Shown: in pieces, positions 52,066 to 61,162 of the stretch
Layout: each line of letters starts with the position of its first letter
Numbering within the stretch: the first letter of the stretch is position 1
Source: Alteromonas sp. KUL42
GTDB taxonomy: Bacteria > Pseudomonadota > Gammaproteobacteria > Enterobacterales > Alteromonadaceae
NCBI RefSeq assembly: GCF_006538325.1
Contig: NZ_BJKK01000022.1
Location: 1 to 64,000, forward strand
Length of the DNA: 64,000 bases
Direction: 5' to 3'
Notes under the pieces: model-generated
Databases searched by the model: none
Seen by the model: the letters and a program-made list of their open reading frames with translations, nothing else
Told to the model about the DNA's origin: nothing
Translations under genes and position numbers: made by a program

Positions 52066-52188
52066 GTAGGGTCCTTAAAGAAATGACTTTTTTTGATAGT
52101 AGAATTTGAAAAAGAATAAATAAAATTAATAAAAAATATGGCATCATAACTTTATTAAATGTTTGTATTTTTCGTATGTGGTAGAACC
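52066..52188. promoter_or_regulatory. Divergent control region of glyA and the LysR gene
   Basis: Very AT-rich 123 bp between the two starts. LysR-type proteins usually bind such regions at T-N11-A sites; several A/T palindromes are possible but none stands out. Confidence 0.45.
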
Positions 52189-53046
52189 ATGAAGAATTTG
52201 TCTATCGACTTTTTGCGCTCTTTCGTGATTATTGCGCAAACAGGAAGTTATACGCAGTGCGCTGAGCAGCTTCAGCGCACACAACCTGCAATTAGCTTAC
52301 AAATTAAGAAACTAGAGGAAATGGTTGGCGAGAAACTGTTTTCCCGTGATAAAAATCGCCTTTCACTTACTGTCGCGGGTAGCAAGCTTTTGACCTATGG
52401 TGAAAAAATAGTGGCTATGAACGACCAAGCTATGGCTGAGTTTGGCAAGCCACAAGTAACAGGCAACATAAAGTTGGGCATTCCCAGTGAGTTTTCTACC
52501 ATTCTTATGCCCAAGATTATTCGCCGTTTTACGCAGACTTACCCTGAAGTGTCGCTAGAAGTGCATTGTGCACTAAGTAAAGACCTTCTTACCGAGCCTT
52601 TAAAGAGCCAGTTTGATTTAATTTTATCACTTCAAGAAACGCCCGATCCGACACAAGACGGTTACATCACCACCGACCAATTAGTGTGGGTGGGAAGTCA
52701 GCGTTTCGTCAATAGCGTGCCGCAGAAGTTACCGCTTATCGCGGCGCCTAGTCCGTGCACTTACAGAAAGCGCGCAATTAATTTGCTCACCGCCATTAAA
52801 AAGCCTTGGCAGGTGGTTTATACCATTGCTGATTTAAATGGCATTCAAACAGCCATAAATGAAGGGTTGGGTATTACCGTATTAGCTAAAAGCTCTGTGC
52901 CTTCTGGGTTACATATATTACCCAGTAGCGCTGATCTACCTGAACTGGGTTACATGGGCGTGTGCTTGCTTAACCCACAAAAAGTGACATCGAAAGCCAT
53001 CAGCCTTCTTGCTGATACCATAGTGACTGAGGTTGCTAACTTTTAG
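52189..53046 (+). CDS. LysR-type transcriptional regulator
   Basis: 285 aa from ATG 52189; a longer frame from 52159 adds 10 residues with no ribosome site. The N-terminal winged helix is clear (FVIIAQTGSYTQCAEQLQRTQPAISLQIKKLEEMVGEKLFSR). The C-terminal two-lobed effector domain runs to the end. Resembles regulators of amino-acid or one-carbon genes but the effector is unknown. Divergent arrangement points to glyA as its target. Confidence 0.88.
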   Translation: MKNLSIDFLRSFVIIAQTGSYTQCAEQLQRTQPAISLQIKKLEEMVGEKLFSRDKNRLSLTVAGSKLLTYGEKIVAMNDQAMAEFGKPQVTGNIKLGIPSEFSTILMPKIIRRFTQTYPEVSLEVHCALSKDLLTEPLKSQFDLILSLQETPDPTQDGYITTDQLVWVGSQRFVNSVPQKLPLIAAPSPCTYRKRAINLLTAIKKPWQVVYTIADLNGIQTAINEGLGITVLAKSSVPSGLHILPSSADLPELGYMGVCLLNPQKVTSKAISLLADTIVTEVANF

Positions 53047-53197
53047 TATGTAATTTAGAGCGTACTGATCTTTGCGGTACACTTTGCTGCAAAAACGTAT
53101 CGCAATGGTCAACACGCTTTAGTGAAAGAGGCCGTAACTAAAGCTTTAAGAGCGCTTAATTGTGCAGTGCAATGAAGGACTTGAAGAGAGAAAAGTA

Positions 53198-53220
53198 GGG
53201 CCTGAAAGAGTAACAGGCCC
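53198..53220 (-). terminator. Terminator of the PhnA-like gene
   Basis: Stem GGGCCTG / CAGGCCC (53198-53204 / 53214-53220). On the minus strand it is followed by TACTTTTCTCT and lies 10 bp after the stop. Confidence 0.7.
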
Positions 53221-53230
53221 AAGGTAGCAG

Positions 53231-53560
53231 TTAGGCTTTCTTCACAAATTGTGCGGTTAGCATCATTTCACCAGCACCGTCCACTTTACAGTCTAGCTGG
53301 TGGTCTTTACCTTCTTTTACGTGACGAATTACGGCTTTGGTACCAATTTTTAATACCAGTGAACTGCCTTTTACTTTTAAATCTTTGGCAATTGTAATTT
53401 TGTCTCCAGCGACCAGTGGCGTGCCGTTGGCGTCATTGGCTGATACTTGCTCTTCAACTTCGTTTGGGTTCCATTCATGACCACACTCAGGGCAAATAAG
53501 TAGCGCTTGGTCTTCGTAAACATATTCAGATTGACAGTGAGGGCAAGGAGGTAACGACAT
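53231..53560 (-). CDS. PhnA/YjdM zinc-ribbon protein
   Basis: 109 aa. N-terminal zinc ribbon with two CxxC pairs (CPHCQSEY...CPECGHEW), then the YjdM beta-domain (GTPLVAGDKITIAKDLKVKG, LDCKVDGAGEMMLTAQFVKK). Despite the historic name this group is not a phosphonate hydrolase; role unknown. Confidence 0.9.
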   Translation of the reverse strand: MSLPPCPHCQSEYVYEDQALLICPECGHEWNPNEVEEQVSANDANGTPLVAGDKITIAKDLKVKGSSLVLKIGTKAVIRHVKEGKDHQLDCKVDGAGEMMLTAQFVKKA

Positions 53561-53595
53561 AGTAATTTCTCTTAAAAGGCCAATGAGCCAAATGA

Positions 53596-54051
53596 CTAAA
53601 GGGCTCGGGTCATGAAGTGGCTATTCGGATCTAGCTGATAATGGCTAAATGGTTCGCAATCTTCAAAGTGGAATTTCTTGTAGAGTTGACGGGCCGCAGA
53701 AAAATAATCCTGAGTACCTGTTTCTAAACTCACCGAGCGATACCCCTTTATTTTCGCATGTTCAAGCGCAAAAAGTAATAGGGATGAAGCAACCCCTTGT
53801 CCTCTAAACGATTTTACTGTTCTCATGGACTTTAGCTCGGCGTCATTTTCCGTTAATGCTTTTAATGCAACACAGCCAGCTAACGCGCCATCTATCCATG
53901 CGCTGAAAAAGGTAATATTAGGGGACTTTAGCGCTTCAATATCAAGGGCATGTACACTTTCTGGCGGTGATGTTGCGTACATGTCTCGAAGGTGCTCTTC
54001 TAAAAGAGCAATGACTTCACCACTACTCAAATCATCTTGTATTATTTGCAC
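53596..54051 (-). CDS. GNAT-family acetyltransferase (YsnE-like)
   Basis: About 151 aa from GTG 54051, where the sequence takes the usual family start (VQIIQDDLSS). A longer frame from TTG 54084 adds 11 basic residues and is less convincing. Acetyl-CoA loop RGQGVASSLL, plus YFSAARQLYKKFHFED near the C-terminus. Substrate unknown. Confidence 0.82.
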   Translation of the reverse strand: MQIIQDDLSSGEVIALLEEHLRDMYATSPPESVHALDIEALKSPNITFFSAWIDGALAGCVALKALTENDAELKSMRTVKSFRGQGVASSLLLFALEHAKIKGYRSVSLETGTQDYFSAARQLYKKFHFEDCEPFSHYQLDPNSHFMTRAL

Positions 54052-54179
54052 TATTGGAGTTTCCCGTTTTGGCTTGTAGCGCAATTATTTATTTGCGTTA
54101 ACTTTTTTGTTTGATAAGGCGCTCATGGTTTGTGCTCTCCTCACCATTCGCGTCTTGTGGATTAAACAGTTTCTCTAGA

Positions 54180-54434
54180 CTAATTGTCGTCGTCATCAAA
54201 CAGCCCGAATAAAAAATTGGCCGTTTTTTCAAATGATTCTCTTCGTTCTTCTTTTGCCCGTTTCTTACTTCGGTAGTCAGAACAAAGTGCTTGTGTAGCA
54301 TCAACATTTCGACTTTTTTGAACATCACTTCGTGTTGCAATATCTCTGCACGCAGCGATATCTTGTTTATCGCTCTTAACAACACACCCTGAGAGCAAAA
54401 TTAGCGTAAAAAAAAGCGTTATGAATAATTTCAA
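54180..54434 (-). CDS. Small putative lipoprotein
   Basis: 84 aa from TTG 54434 with AAAGGA seven bases upstream. Lipobox LILLSG-C near residue 17. The mature part is charged with a Lys/Arg-rich middle and an acidic end (FLFGLFDDDD). No family recognised. Confidence 0.68.
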   Translation of the reverse strand: MKLFITLFFTLILLSGCVVKSDKQDIAACRDIATRSDVQKSRNVDATQALCSDYRSKKRAKEERRESFEKTANFLFGLFDDDDN

Positions 54435-54530
54435 TGTAGTTCCTTTAACAATATTACTGCGCAGCATGCACTTATGTTTACCAATAGCCTATTGACCATT
54501 GTAGTGAGTTTTAGTTTCACAATACGAGGG

Positions 54531-54983
54531 TTAGGGAAATAATGTCGCCTCTAACGCGTACATAGCAAAAAGGCTACCCAGAACAAAGCTCGCATTTATC
54601 AGCGCGCGAACAGCCCAAGGTAAACTGCTGTAATTTACATTAAGCGTTTGGCATGTAATGACTAATATACCCATTAACCCAAACCAAGGTGTGAAGAAGG
54701 CAACGAACTTCCATTTTATCACTGATACAGCAACATCATGCAGCGCACCGCTCACCAAAAACGTAGTGAAAATAGCAAGCCACATGGGGAAATGCTTGTT
54801 CACCGGCCTTGTAATAAAGCGAGATAAATAATAACTCCAAATGGGGTTCCAGTAACGCCAAAAAAGTGGAAAAGAGCCTGCCCCCAACGAGCGAGAAAGC
54901 ATATTGGGCAATGATTTGTTATGGCCTAAAGGAACGCCCGTGCGCTTTTTTACATAGGCTGAAAGGGACGTATTTTTTCTCAT
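54531..54983 (-). CDS. Short MBOAT-like acyltransferase
   Basis: 150 aa, three to four TMs. FWRYWNPIWSYYLSRFITRPV and FLVSGALHDV resemble the catalytic end of membrane-bound O-acyltransferases, with the possible active-site His in the second motif. Classic MBOATs are 400-500 aa, so this is a minimal form or a remnant. Starts 9 bp after the DUF2157 stop. Confidence 0.6.
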   Translation of the reverse strand: MRKNTSLSAYVKKRTGVPLGHNKSLPNMLSRSLGAGSFPLFWRYWNPIWSYYLSRFITRPVNKHFPMWLAIFTTFLVSGALHDVAVSVIKWKFVAFFTPWFGLMGILVITCQTLNVNYSSLPWAVRALINASFVLGSLFAMYALEATLFP

Positions 54984-54992
54984 TGTTAGAAC

Positions 54993-56021
54993 TTAGCCCC
55001 GCTGTTTCAATCGCTCTTGTATCAATGTAGGAAGTTTAGCGCGCGCCCATTGTGTAATGCGTGTTTCGTGCTTTTGCCATAGCACACCTAAGGAAATTAC
55101 GCCTAGACCGATGGCGGTGAGTACAATTGGAAACAGCCAACTGTTTTTAAATACATCTGATGCTAAATAGCCTAGATAACCGCAGCTACCCAGTGCACCA
55201 AAAATGACAAACACCCTGCGTCCTAATAGCACACCGAAACCAATCATTAGCACGTTAATACAGAAGTAAATGAACTTAGATAATTCACTTTCGGAGTACT
55301 GAAAAGACAAGCCACACCAAAACGCTATCACACCAAAAATGTAAATCCAAAACGCAAAATCAGCATTGCTGCGTGTGCGCAAATCAATCCAACATGCTAA
55401 TCCAATCATTAGCAAGCCGGTATACATTGAGACCAGTTTTCGTAACTCCCATGTGCTATCTCCTCCAGATAGCATGGCGGCTATATCCATGGTCATGTAC
55501 CACAAGGTTACGGCAATTGGCATTAACATGAACGGATATTTATATTTCCACGCAAGAACTGTCCCCACGGCTAACGTGCCTAGCTCCATATAAAGCCAAT
55601 GCCATTTTATATAGCGATGGTAACTGCGATATTCGGTGTCGTCTGGCCATACGCCCAACCATAGCTGAAAACCGTAAATGGCTAATGGGGTTAAACAAAC
55701 AACAAAGGTGGCACAGATCCCCGCGGGTATCGTCAGTCCTTTATTACTGAAATAATGTGTTAATGTGAGGCCAGCCATAGCGTACAACACTGAAATAAAA
55801 ACAATACCTGCACCGCCAAATGCCTCCCAGCCTAAGTTCATAAAAAGGGTCATGGCGCCAATAGCAATAAGCCCGCCTACGTAATACAACACGTGGGTGA
55901 AAGTAAATGCCGGTGAATGTTGCGCTTGCGAAGTTAAATAGGCATAAAGCGCAGTTGCTTGTTGATGCGAGATAATTTGCGCTTCAGCGGCATTTTCTAA
56001 CGCTTGCTTTGTTATCTTCAT
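54993..56021 (-). CDS. DUF2157-like polytopic membrane protein
   Basis: 342 aa. A soluble N-terminus (KITKQALENAAEAQIIS...) is followed by about nine TMs. The pattern fits the DUF2157 group. Function unknown. Reads into the MBOAT-like gene. Confidence 0.72.
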   Translation of the reverse strand: MKITKQALENAAEAQIISHQQATALYAYLTSQAQHSPAFTFTHVLYYVGGLIAIGAMTLFMNLGWEAFGGAGIVFISVLYAMAGLTLTHYFSNKGLTIPAGICATFVVCLTPLAIYGFQLWLGVWPDDTEYRSYHRYIKWHWLYMELGTLAVGTVLAWKYKYPFMLMPIAVTLWYMTMDIAAMLSGGDSTWELRKLVSMYTGLLMIGLACWIDLRTRSNADFAFWIYIFGVIAFWCGLSFQYSESELSKFIYFCINVLMIGFGVLLGRRVFVIFGALGSCGYLGYLASDVFKNSWLFPIVLTAIGLGVISLGVLWQKHETRITQWARAKLPTLIQERLKQRG

Positions 56022-56089
56022 TTGGTGGCTCTTTGCTAAAGATTAAACGGTTTTAGTGTATTCAGTGCTTTGGGTTTTCTGTTGGCATG

Positions 56090-56518
56090 TTAGTTTTCTG
56101 GCGCGCGTAAAACGCGCTTTTTATTTTGCGGGCTTGCCGCCGGTTTGCCAAAGCGTCTAAGAGCTTTGTAATAAGCTGAAGCTTGAAAATTAGATACACC
56201 GTCTTCTTTGCACATAGCTTTAAATAATAAGTCTGCAGTTTTGCGATGGGTACGCGTGGTTAAATTTTCACAACGCATTAATTGATACAAGGCGTCGTGA
56301 ACTAAAGAAGCGCGCATGTTTTGTTCAGTATCAATAACTGGGCCCGACGGACCGTCCCAGGCGTACCCTCGTTTTACGACAAGCTCTCCAGATGTGCTTA
56401 GCGTTATAAATGCCGTAGTAATATCAGTTTTAGGGTGAATGGGAATGTGCTGAATATAGTCTTCAGCAAGCTGATATTTGTAATCTGCGCGGTATTTTAT
56501 ATATCCCTGAGTTGCCAT
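56090..56518 (-). CDS. DUF1353 protein
   Basis: 142 aa. Family motifs: RGYAWDGPSGPVIDT, SLVHDALYQLMR, HRKTADLLFKAM, YYKALRRFG. DUF1353 occurs in tail regions of phages as well as in chromosomes; no phage genes surround it here. AAGGATG upstream of the ATG. Confidence 0.88.
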   Translation of the reverse strand: MATQGYIKYRADYKYQLAEDYIQHIPIHPKTDITTAFITLSTSGELVVKRGYAWDGPSGPVIDTEQNMRASLVHDALYQLMRCENLTTRTHRKTADLLFKAMCKEDGVSNFQASAYYKALRRFGKPAASPQNKKRVLRAPEN

Positions 56519-56735
56519 ATTTCATCCTTAAAGAATTTACGGAGCATAGCGCCATGTAAAAAGTGCCAATCACTAATTTAGCGTCATATTAGGCGTAGGT
56601 CGAATGAATGCCATCGTTATTGCAATAACTATATGACGCTGCTAGCATTTAATCTCTCTTTTTAGCACAGCCGTCTTTCGCGAATTTCTTTTAATACTAA
56701 GGCTTTGGCTATCATCTTCATCTGAGTATTGATTT

Positions 56736-58736
56736 ATGCGCTTCTTGGCTAGCATGTTGGTTTTTTCGCTTGGTATTGTGCTTTTTGCCAATTCATTTGT
56801 CGCAAGAGCAGATGCTACTAAACCAGATACGGAAAGTGTGTCAATTCCTCACGTCGACTTCTCCAAACCTTTTCATGTAACAAGTGGCGCGGCCGCAGGA
56901 TACGTTGAAGATAAAGTGTGCGCTACTTGTCATACCCAGAAATACGTAGGTTACCAAGAAATTGGTATGTCTCAGTCTTTCAAAAAGCCAGCAAAGCGAC
57001 ATTTCATTGAAGACTTTAATGCTAAGCCCTTTTATCACGCCCCATCAAAGCGTTATTACCAAATTAAGCAGCAGGGCGATGACCTGACTTTTGTGCGATA
57101 TCAAAAAGACACCAACGGACATGTAATTAACTTATTTGAACGTAAGATTGACTACATCATTGGCTCGGGAAATAAAACCCGTAGTTACTTATATCAAACT
57201 GAGGTGGGAGAGCTTTTCATGCTGCCACTGAGTTGGTACAGCGATACCCAGCAATGGGAAATGTCACCGGGCTTTGAAAAAGCCGATCACATTGGTGTAT
57301 CTAGACAAATTACCCGCGAGTGTATGTTTTGTCACAATGCGCTACCAGAAGTGCCAACCGATTCAGACTGGCATTGGCAACCCCAAGTATTTCCACATGA
57401 ACTACCAGAAGGCACAGGCTGTCAACGTTGCCATGGGCCGGGTGCTAATCACGTTTCTACGGTATTGTCTGGCAAAGCCTCCCTCGATGATATCCATAAC
57501 GCTATTATCAATCCTGCTAAGCTTGAACCCAAGTTACGCGACTCTGTGTGTTTTCAATGTCATATGCTTCCATCAGTAGCGATGACGGGGCCACGTCGCT
57601 TTGAGCGCCCTGAGTACTCATTCAGGCCCGGACAATACATCAACGATTATTTACTTCATATTGATATAACCGATGCCAATGTTGCCCCTGAAGATAGGTT
57701 TGAAATTAACCATCATGCCTATCGCTTTACGCAAAGCTCATGCTACATAGAAAGCGAAGGTGAATTGGGTTGCATTAATTGCCATGATGTACACAAAAAG
57801 GTACCGGATGAACAACGTGCCAGTTACTTTAAAGCCAAATGTTTAAGCTGCCACGAAGAAGCACATCCCGTTTTAGAAAACCAAGCTGCGCCACTAGATG
57901 ATTGCGTTAGTTGCCATATGCCACAGCGACGAACGCAAGATGTCATTCATGTCACCATGACAGATCATAAAATAGGTATCCATACCAATGTTGATACACT
58001 AACTGCGCCGGTAACTAAGCTAGAGCCAGTGATAGAAGCCATGAACTGGTTATTCGACAACGACCTTTCTGCGTCTAAACAAAAAGTATACAAAGCGGCG
58101 ACGCTTACTCGCAATTTACCTACGGATAACTATCTAAATGCACTACAAGGTGAATTACTTAGCAGTAACCTTATCGCGGAAGATCAAGCGCAAGTGCAGC
58201 CTTATTTTGACTTAATTGAAGGGCGCTTAAAGTTGGGGCAATACGCACAAGCAGAGAACGCCATTAAGTATGTGTTGTCGCAAAACGTAAGTAATTTCCG
58301 ATTGCAGCAGTGGCTGGCAATGGCCTATGTGGGGCAGAATAAACTAACGGAGGCCAAACCGCTTTTGGATTCGTTAATGCAACAGGTGGATAACGTACCT
58401 GACATTCCTTTGTACTATGGTTTCCTTTTAGTAAAACAAGGCAAGAATGCACAAGCGCTCAGTGCTTTTCAGCAGGCTTGTGACATACGCCCAGCTATGG
58501 TGACTTGTTGGTATTATCAAGGTGTAATGAACGAAGCACTAGGAGACTTGACCGGTGCGGTGGATGCGTTTAAACAAACGCTCAGTGTTGACCCTAGTGT
58601 TGCAAATGCTTACCTGAAATTAGCCAATATATTGGTAAATCAAAATAACCATAGTGAAGCCAAGCGTTATTTGCAACACGGTATAGAGCAGGTGGCTGAT
58701 AACACAAGGTTAAAGCAAGCTTTGCAAAGTTTGTAA
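56736..58736 (+). CDS. Secreted heptaheme c-type cytochrome with C-terminal TPRs
   Basis: 666 aa. Signal peptide about 1-25. Seven CXXCH heme sites: residues 62-66, 196-200, 229-233, 272-276, 346-350, 369-373 and 390-394. Residues ~430-666 are TPR repeats (AQAENAIKYVLSQN..., ALSAFQQACDIRPA, AVDAFKQTLSVDPS, AKRYLQHGIEQV). Multi-heme plus TPR proteins of this kind occur in Alteromonadales and Planctomycetes; electron partner unknown. Likely periplasmic. Confidence 0.9.
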   Translation: MRFLASMLVFSLGIVLFANSFVARADATKPDTESVSIPHVDFSKPFHVTSGAAAGYVEDKVCATCHTQKYVGYQEIGMSQSFKKPAKRHFIEDFNAKPFYHAPSKRYYQIKQQGDDLTFVRYQKDTNGHVINLFERKIDYIIGSGNKTRSYLYQTEVGELFMLPLSWYSDTQQWEMSPGFEKADHIGVSRQITRECMFCHNALPEVPTDSDWHWQPQVFPHELPEGTGCQRCHGPGANHVSTVLSGKASLDDIHNAIINPAKLEPKLRDSVCFQCHMLPSVAMTGPRRFERPEYSFRPGQYINDYLLHIDITDANVAPEDRFEINHHAYRFTQSSCYIESEGELGCINCHDVHKKVPDEQRASYFKAKCLSCHEEAHPVLENQAAPLDDCVSCHMPQRRTQDVIHVTMTDHKIGIHTNVDTLTAPVTKLEPVIEAMNWLFDNDLSASKQKVYKAATLTRNLPTDNYLNALQGELLSSNLIAEDQAQVQPYFDLIEGRLKLGQYAQAENAIKYVLSQNVSNFRLQQWLAMAYVGQNKLTEAKPLLDSLMQQVDNVPDIPLYYGFLLVKQGKNAQALSAFQQACDIRPAMVTCWYYQGVMNEALGDLTGAVDAFKQTLSVDPSVANAYLKLANILVNQNNHSEAKRYLQHGIEQVADNTRLKQALQSL

Positions 58737-58775
58737 TTGAAGCGCCACATACTTTAAAAGTGGAGTTGCCACGAA

Positions 58776-59180
58776 CTAAGGCAACGTATCAAAGCACGCT
58801 ACGTTATTTAGCTTTGTAAACCAAGCAGCGCGCTCAGCCATAAAAATCTTGGCAGTAGGTATTAAATCACAATAGCTATCTAAACTACCAGCAGGCACAA
58901 CAACAGACTCTATACTTGATAAATAATACGGAAGAGCAGAGCCACAGGTTCGGCAAAAACACCTAGTGTGCAAGGTATTAGGATGCCGATAGGTGGTAAG
59001 GTTATCTTCACCCTTTAACCAAGACAGAGTGCCTTGTCGTGAAAATAAATTAGCGGCATTTGATGAGCCACTTCCCTTCTGGCAACGGGTGCAATGACAC
59101 AGAAAAAATGACTGGACGCTACCTGATAACGTGTATTTAACCTCTCCGCATAAGCAGGAGCCCGAGAATTCATTACTCAT
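58776..59180 (-). CDS. GFA-family (glutathione-dependent formaldehyde-activating-like) protein
   Basis: 134 aa. Zinc-site cysteines in CLCGEVKY, CHCTRCQKGSG and CFCRTCGSALPY match the Gfa/CENP-V fold. GGAGCAAT upstream of ATG. Role is unproven for most members. Confidence 0.9.
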   Translation of the reverse strand: MSNEFSGSCLCGEVKYTLSGSVQSFFLCHCTRCQKGSGSSNAANLFSRQGTLSWLKGEDNLTTYRHPNTLHTRCFCRTCGSALPYYLSSIESVVVPAGSLDSYCDLIPTAKIFMAERAAWFTKLNNVACFDTLP

Positions 59181-59217
59181 TATTGCTCCTTGTTTATCCG
59201 CTAGCTGAATTAAAAAA

Positions 59218-59427
59218 TTATTGTTTCTCGGTTGGCTGAAGTCTATTAGATGACAATGTAGTAACTGCCAGAAAGACTAAAAAGCCAATCCATGCCGAAA
59301 CCAAAACCACCACAACCCAGCCCAGTTTTTCCACGCCTTTTACTTTCTTTGAGTTGGCGGTAAGTACTACCGGTAAAATGTACCCAGCAACAATGAACAG
59401 TAAAATGAGAATTTGAAAAATAGACAC
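59218..59427 (-). CDS. Small two-TM membrane protein, superinfection-immunity-like
   Basis: 69 aa. GTG start at 59427. First TM to residue ~24, the second ~35-60 with LGWVVVVLVSAWIGFLVF. It loosely fits the Imm_superinfect group (YLP near the first TM, then LGW and a Trp-rich TM), but the match is weak. Confidence 0.5.
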   Translation of the reverse strand: MSIFQILILLFIVAGYILPVVLTANSKKVKGVEKLGWVVVVLVSAWIGFLVFLAVTTLSSNRLQPTEKQ

Positions 59428-59551
59428 AACGGCTCCGTTCGTTTTTTAGAATCCTTTGATGTAAGTCTATCTTAAAGTGCGGCAGGTACGGAACACTTTA
59501 TTGAAGTAATATCTCAAGAGATACCTAGCAAAGTGTTGTTACACGTACCTA

Positions 59552-60026
59552 TTAATATTTGATATCGCTGACATCAATACAATATGTGGTAAAACAACGA
59601 CCTAGTTGCTCGGTCGTGTAGACACTTTTTGATATTCTATCTAAAGCTTTGTATTCACGTCGGCTATCCAACAAATGAAAAAGCACTTCTTTGTGGCCTA
59701 AGTCTTTGGCCCAAGCCACCATGGTTTTTAAAAACCATAATGCCCACGCCCCAGTATTTTTGCGAAATCACAATAGCCAGTTCAACGCCTTTATCATCAG
59801 GTTGAATGCCACACCAACCAGCTAGTACATCATCTACATAAACAGCCCGTACACGGCAGCCTGGCAACGCACTAATCTGAATTTTACTTTCCATCCATTG
59901 TTGCAGGCTATTGCGGTCAAAATAAGCGTGATCTACTAAGTGAGTTCGCAGTGCATCTTCGTTCACAATAGGTATGAAATGTTCTGGGGCAACATTATCA
60001 AACGCTACAAATTGTATTTTCTTCAT
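59552..60026 (-). pseudogene. GNAT acetyltransferase split by a +1 frameshift
   Basis: From ATG 60026 the frame shows a GNAT N-terminus and QKYWGVG (the acetyl-CoA loop region), then drifts into a random tail ending at 59664. Removing one base in the TTTTTAAAAA stretch (59725-59734) restores VFKTMVAWAKDLGHKEVLFH and continues to a TAA at 59552, giving about 157 aa. The coding quality beyond the break is good, so the lesion is recent or an assembly error. Confidence 0.78.
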
Positions 60027-60059
60027 TGAAATAGAGGTTCTGTTTAAAGCGTGTTGAGC

Positions 60060-60626
60060 TTATAGACCGTTTAGTTCACGTTTTAATTTCTCTTTGTCTA
60101 TTTCTTCTTTTTGGTAGGCCAGCTCGCTACTCAGCACTTTCAGCGTTTGTTCTAAAAATGAAAGATAAACCGTGGCGTCCGTGTTACGACTTCGTTTTAA
60201 GTTAATCACTTTTTCGTTTAGCTCACTTAATGCATCCCCCGACAAGTTTTTGCTGACGATATTCTGCATCAAAAAGATATCGAGGTACTCGGGGTAGGGG
60301 GGCTCATTCTTGGTATAAAATTCATTTTTTAATGGGTCTTCAACAGGAAGTTCATCATAATATTCAATCAGGATCTTGGTATATTCGTGGCAGGTTTCTA
60401 CCGACGAGATCGAGGAGCCTAGAAGCTTAATAACGTCTTGCTGCTCTTTCTTATTCGACTCGTGGTTGGTAATTGATATGGCCAATAATACACCTACCAA
60501 TGTAGCAACCAAGGTAAGGAAATAATTAATACCTAAGCTATAGCGCTCGTTAATTGCGCTGAATTTGGGGAGTAAAATAAATGCACTTAGCAAAATTAAG
60601 CTAATTGTGATGATGATATAAAGCAT
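60060..60626 (-). CDS. Hypothetical membrane protein with coiled coil
   Basis: 188 aa from ATG 60626 (a TTG nine bases earlier is the longer option). Two TM helices (about 1-20 and 35-55), then a helical cytoplasmic part with charged C-terminus (AYQKEEIDKEKLKREL). Not recognised. Confidence 0.62.
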   Translation of the reverse strand: MLYIIITISLILLSAFILLPKFSAINERYSLGINYFLTLVATLVGVLLAISITNHESNKKEQQDVIKLLGSSISSVETCHEYTKILIEYYDELPVEDPLKNEFYTKNEPPYPEYLDIFLMQNIVSKNLSGDALSELNEKVINLKRSRNTDATVYLSFLEQTLKVLSSELAYQKEEIDKEKLKRELNGL

Positions 60627-60723
60627 GGAGGTCAATTCTTATTATATTTTTGTGTGGTAATTTTAAAGTATTTTGAATACCACATTTTTCTTTTTTCTGT
60701 AAGTATGGCAGTTTGAGATTTTC

Positions 60724-61143
60724 TTATATAAACCGGCACATACCTAAACCCAGAGTATTGCCATCACGGGTTACAAAGCCGTACTTTTCATAAAAGGCTT
60801 CTTTGCCCTTAGCCGCTAATAAACCCACCGTAGCACCGGGTTGACACGTTTGCTCAATGTACTGGTTAATATAGGTCATGATGATAGTACCCAACCCGCA
60901 ATTCTGATATTTGGGGTGCACTATGATGTCTTGAACATAGAAATACATAGCGCCATCTCCCACAATGCGGCCACAACCTATAAGTTTGTTATTTCTATAC
61001 AATGACACCCAAAAAAGTGAGGTATCGATACTCTGCTGAATAACCGACAAGCTTGGGTTACGCCAACCAATCAGACCTCTAAGCGATGCAAATTCATCGG
61101 CGCTTGGTGGTTGTTCTACTACACGAGTATCAGTGTTAGTCAT
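60724..61143 (-). CDS. GNAT-family acetyltransferase
   Basis: 139 aa. Acetyl-CoA-binding QNCGLGTIIMTYI and the preceding VQDIIVHPKY are typical; C-terminal FYEKYGFVTRDGN is also family-like. Substrate unknown. Cotranscription with the cupin gene upstream (19 bp gap) is likely. Confidence 0.87.
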   Translation of the reverse strand: MTNTDTRVVEQPPSADEFASLRGLIGWRNPSLSVIQQSIDTSLFWVSLYRNNKLIGCGRIVGDGAMYFYVQDIIVHPKYQNCGLGTIIMTYINQYIEQTCQPGATVGLLAAKGKEAFYEKYGFVTRDGNTLGLGMCRFI

Positions 61144-61162
61144 ATTTATGAGATTGCCTTAG

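Noticed and set aside
54098..54385. 95-codon minus-strand ORF overlapping the small lipoprotein gene
   Set aside because: The other frame has a lipobox and a good ribosome site, so this frame is a shadow.
56090..56518. Prophage remnant suggested by the DUF1353 gene
   Set aside because: No other phage genes, integrase or att sites are present, and DUF1353 also occurs in ordinary chromosomes.
60653..60684. Hairpin TGTGGTA/TACCACA as terminator of the GNAT gene
   Set aside because: The T-run lies on the plus-strand side, whereas the neighbouring genes are on the minus strand, and the loop is long.
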